A DNA stretch of 64,000 nucleotides from Embleya sp040605455. Its GTDB lineage: Bacteria > Actinomycetota > Actinomycetes > Streptomycetales > Streptomycetaceae. The position numbers and the translations under genes were made by a program. Shown here one piece after another: positions 61,191 to 64,000 of the stretch. The first letter of the stretch is position 1, and the number at the start of each line of letters is the position of its first letter. Location: positions 62,001 through 126,000 of the forward strand of contig NZ_JBEXCV010000003.1 in NCBI RefSeq assembly GCF_040605455.1, written 5' to 3'. The notes under the pieces were generated by a model. It ran no database searches. It was given only the letters and a program-made list of their open reading frames with translations, and had not been told where the DNA came from.

Positions 61191-63350
61191 GTGGGGTTGG
61201 CGAACGAGAACATCATTTCGCAGGTCGAGGATCTGCTCGCGGGACGCATCGTGATCCCGTCCATTCAGCGGGACTACGTCTGGAAGACGCCGGACATCCG
61301 TGACCTGCTCGACTCCCTCTATCGTGGATACCCCATCGGATCCGTGCTGTTGTGGAAGACCAGGATCCAGGTCCCGTTTCGGGCCGCCGCGGTCAGCCAG
61401 GACGCCCAGAACACCCATCAGCCCGTGTACCTGCTCGACGGCCAGCAGCGGCTCATCTCGCTGGCCTGGGTGTACCGGCCCGAGTCCCGGGCCGACGCGA
61501 AGAAGCTCGACCTGCGCTTCGACCTCGCGAACGAGCAGTTCGTGAGCCCGGTGGGCGCGCAGCGAAACGATCCGCTGTTGATCCCGGTGGTCGACGTGCT
61601 GGCGAGTGATCCCGAGTTCTTCCGGATGTTGACGGTGGCCGGGGTCGATCCCGCGACGCCGGTCTTTCAGACGTACTTCACCCGTCTGCAAAAGCTGCAC
61701 GACATCCACAAGCGTGAGATCGCCGTCATCACCTACACCTCCGACGACTACGAGGAGGTCGCGGACGTCTTCGCCCGGGTCAACAAGGGTGGGCGCAAGC
61801 TGACCAAGGGCGACCTCGTCTACAGCGCGATCGCCGCCCGCTGGGCGGACGGACTTGCCACGATAGAGGCGTTTCACGCGGAACTGGCCCGAGACGGATT
61901 CGCCCTCGACCGCGACCCGGTGTTGCGCGTACTGGGGTACTACGCCGGGGTGGGTCTGCGCAGCATCAGGCTGCTCGACGCCTCGGTCACCGAAGCCGTA
62001 CTCAAGGACGCGTGGGCCAAGACGGCGGACTCCGTCCGGATGACGGTCGAGTTCCTGCGCGAGGAATGCGGCGTACCGCGCTCGGCAGTACTCAAGACGC
62101 AGAACGTGCTGGTCGCGCCGTCCATCCTGCTGCATCGCAGGGGCGGCACGCTCGGCCTGGAGGAGACTCGCCGGTTGCGTCGCTGGATCTACACGATCCT
62201 GGCCTTCATGCGGTACACGGGGGCCTCCGAGACCGCGATGGAGTCCGACGTCCGGTGGATGGATGTCGAGCCGGAAGAGGTACGTTGGCGCGAGTTGACG
62301 AACGGTGCCTTCGGCACCCGCTCGGTGGACGCTCCCGTGCAGGCCACGGACCTGGAGCACAAGACGAGCGTGCACGCGTTGTTCAACGTCCTGTACATCG
62401 CCGCGCTTCGCCGCGAGGTGCGGGACTGGGTGGACGGTGACCGCCTCGACGAACTGCGGGAAGACTCGTCGGCGCGGATCGAGTACCACCACGTCTTCCC
62501 GGACGCGGCGATCGGCGGGGCCTATCCGAAGGAGTTGCGCAACTGCGTTGCGAACTACGCCTTCGTCTCGGCCCGCACCAAGCGGGCCATCGGGACCAAG
62601 ACACCGGCACAATACCTTTCGACGCTCGACCCGGATCACCTCGCCGGGCACTGGATGCCCACGGACCCCGACTTGTGGACTGTCGAACGTTTTCCCGACT
62701 TCCTCGCGGCACGGCGAGGGCTGATGGTCGCGACCCTCAACGGCATGCTGGGTCTGCCCGGCGGTGACGGGACGGACGAGCCCGCGATCACCGTGGCCGC
62801 TCCGGTCGATGCGATCGAACAAGCAGGCGGCGACGCCGATCGCAGCCCGTTTTTCGACCTCGACTTTTCCGGCGCCGACCACGCGCAGGGGTGGTTACCT
62901 GCTGCGCCCGTCGAGTATCTCGATACCGAGGCCCGCTTCTGGGACCAATTGGTGTCCTGCTCAACGCGCGAGGAAGTGCAACTGGTTCGGGACCTTCTGG
63001 AGTTCTGGGACGTCAGTCGTGGCCGTGTCGATTTCGGAAACGGCGCTACGCCCACTGCGCGTCTGGTCCGCGAAGCACCCGACGGTACGGCCGTATGCCC
63101 GCTGCTGGTGTTTCCGTCCGCTGCGGGCAGTGGCATCGAGGTGCAGTTCAGGGAGCTGTTGCGGCACTCGCGATTTGCGCCGGAACCGATGCGGGATGAG
63201 CTTCGTACCCGCCTCAACGCCATCGCGGGCGTGGAGATCCGCACACACCACCTGCGCAGTTGCCCTAACTTCCCCTTGAGCCTGTTGGAGGACGAGGGCA
63301 ACCTCGCCGTGTTGTACGAGGTGTTCGCCTGGCTCAAGGACGTGGTCTGA
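61191..63350 (+). CDS. DUF262/HNH (GmrSD-like) restriction protein
   Basis: A 719-residue protein. Residues 1-250 are the DUF262 domain: RIVIPSIQRDYVWKTPDIRDLLDSLYRGYPIGSVLLW and YLLDGQQRLISLAWVY hold the IP.(F/I)QR.Y.W and DGQQR motifs that bind and hydrolyse nucleotide in GmrS-like proteins. Near residue 430, IEYHHVFPDAAI...LRNCVANYAFVS...KRAIGTKTPAQYL is a DUF1524-type HNH nuclease. The last 120 residues (FWDQLVSCSTREEVQLVRDLL...) form an extra domain of unknown role. GmrSD enzymes cut DNA with glucosylated hydroxymethylcytosine. It starts at GTG 61191, 76 bases after mcrC on the same strand; probably a second, complementary system against modified DNA. Confidence 0.85.
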   Translation: MGLANENIISQVEDLLAGRIVIPSIQRDYVWKTPDIRDLLDSLYRGYPIGSVLLWKTRIQVPFRAAAVSQDAQNTHQPVYLLDGQQRLISLAWVYRPESRADAKKLDLRFDLANEQFVSPVGAQRNDPLLIPVVDVLASDPEFFRMLTVAGVDPATPVFQTYFTRLQKLHDIHKREIAVITYTSDDYEEVADVFARVNKGGRKLTKGDLVYSAIAARWADGLATIEAFHAELARDGFALDRDPVLRVLGYYAGVGLRSIRLLDASVTEAVLKDAWAKTADSVRMTVEFLREECGVPRSAVLKTQNVLVAPSILLHRRGGTLGLEETRRLRRWIYTILAFMRYTGASETAMESDVRWMDVEPEEVRWRELTNGAFGTRSVDAPVQATDLEHKTSVHALFNVLYIAALRREVRDWVDGDRLDELREDSSARIEYHHVFPDAAIGGAYPKELRNCVANYAFVSARTKRAIGTKTPAQYLSTLDPDHLAGHWMPTDPDLWTVERFPDFLAARRGLMVATLNGMLGLPGGDGTDEPAITVAAPVDAIEQAGGDADRSPFFDLDFSGADHAQGWLPAAPVEYLDTEARFWDQLVSCSTREEVQLVRDLLEFWDVSRGRVDFGNGATPTARLVREAPDGTAVCPLLVFPSAAGSGIEVQFRELLRHSRFAPEPMRDELRTRLNAIAGVEIRTHHLRSCPNFPLSLLEDEGNLAVLYEVFAWLKDVV

Positions 63351-63375
63351 GCCGCCGGTCGAGAAGTTCCCCTGC

Positions 63376-64000
63376 TCAGGGCCGCCACAGTTCGCCGGGA
63401 CCCGGTTCCGGCCAGGGGATGTCGGCACGGACTGCGGCGAAGAGTTCCTTGCAGCGCTTGTCGTCGAGCAGGACCACGCTCTGCCCGCCGCCGCGTTCGC
63501 CGAAGCCGGCGACGGGGGCGGTGCGAAACGCCAGGTCGGATTCGCTGATGCCCTTGAGGTCGGTGGCCAGGTCGAGCAGCGCCTTGAGGTTGAGGTTGTC
63601 GTCGACGGTCAGCGACTTGGTCAGCGACTGCAACAGGTTCTCGGTGCGCAGTGGGCTGCCGAGCACCCCCTCCGCGGTCACCTTCTCCGCGATCGCGCCC
63701 AGGAGTTGCTGCTGGTGCGCCACCCGATCGAGGTCGCCCCGTTCGAGCCCGTACCGCTGCCGCACGAACTTGAGCGCCTCGTTGCCGTCCAGCTTGGCGC
63801 GGCCCTTGTCGGCGTCCACCGTCACCCCGCCGAGCGCGTCGACCATGCCCTTGAAGCCGCCGAAGTCCACCGCCGCGTAGTGGTCGATCCGCACGCCGGT
63901 CAGGTTCTCGATCGTGGCCACGAGGAGCGCGGGCCCGCCCCACGAGAAGGCCGCGTTCAGCTTGGCCTCGCCGTGTCCCGGGATCGACACCCACGAGTCG
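63376..64000 (-). CDS. LytR-CpsA-Psr (LCP) family protein, C-terminal part, cut by the window edge
   Basis: The visible 208 codons are the C-terminal two thirds of an LCP phosphotransferase, which attaches wall teichoic acid, arabinogalactan or similar glycopolymers to peptidoglycan on the outer face of the membrane. Motifs: SIPGHGEAKLNAAFSWGGPALLVATIENLTGVRIDHYAAVDFGGFKGMVDALGGVTV (the GH.K.N.A and DFxGF motifs) and LDGNEALKFVRQRYGLERGDLDRVAHQQQLLGAI with the conserved arginines that bind the pyrophosphate. The N-terminal membrane anchor lies beyond position 64000. Probably a host envelope gene marking the right end of the island. Confidence 0.93.
   Translation of the reverse strand, partial: DSWVSIPGHGEAKLNAAFSWGGPALLVATIENLTGVRIDHYAAVDFGGFKGMVDALGGVTVDADKGRAKLDGNEALKFVRQRYGLERGDLDRVAHQQQLLGAIAEKVTAEGVLGSPLRTENLLQSLTKSLTVDDNLNLKALLDLATDLKGISESDLAFRTAPVAGFGERGGGQSVVLLDDKRCKELFAAVRADIPWPEPGPGELWRP

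Overview
This is high-GC actinobacterial DNA, most likely a member of the Streptomycetaceae (Streptomyces, Embleya or a close relative). The base composition, the frequent GTG starts and 4-base start/stop overlaps, and actinomycete-specific families (WhiJ/DUF397 regulators, AMIN-like secreted protein, SigE-type ECF factor, DUF2252, Cds1) all agree. The series aconitase, L-asparaginase, conserved small protein, ROK regulator, dxs and cationic amino-acid permease (23-33 kb) resembles, as I recall it, the gene order around aconitase, Rok7B7 and dxs in Streptomyces coelicolor.

1-13.3 kb is a worn accessory region: a class II aldolase, two small secreted proteins, a DHA2 drug exporter with a textbook promoter, and a siderophore (NIS) synthetase with a PP2C-like partner. 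Between them are decayed genes: a BCCT transporter remnant, a serine/threonine kinase with several frameshifts and a lost glycine loop, a SPOR-domain gene with an early stop, and a metallophosphoesterase with an internal deletion.

13.5-22.7 kb holds an AbiEi/DUF559-like gene, an alkylation-repair operon (AdaA-AlkA fusion plus Ogt), a DUF2252 protein, an ECF sigma factor with its membrane partner, cysteine desulfhydrase Cds1, a PH-domain protein and a Gfo/Idh/MocA oxidoreductase. 23-33 kb is central metabolism (acnA, asparaginase, ROK regulator, dxs, permease) with clear terminators. 33-36 kb is an SDR / luciferase-like flavin enzyme / alpha-beta-barrel-like operon behind an operator-like palindrome.

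36.8-63.4 kb is mostly a defence island. Part A contains a RelE-like/UvrD helicase divergent from a three-gene operon: a 1757-residue DUF1998 helicase with a nuclease-like tail, a DrmD-like SNF2 helicase, and an Eco57I-type N6-adenine methyltransferase whose 3' part has much lower GC and a 1-base frameshift. This resembles DISARM and Druantia but matches neither layout as I know them; it is my main candidate for an undescribed system. Part B is McrB-McrC followed by a DUF262/HNH protein, i.e. two restriction modules probably aimed at modified DNA. Between A and B lie a WhiJ-type regulatory set (XRE/DUF5753, DUF397, HATPase), another XRE gene and a winged-helix protein with a zinc-ribbon-like tail. 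The window ends inside a LytR-CpsA-Psr gene.

Functions come from reading motifs and protein sequence only; no database search was run.
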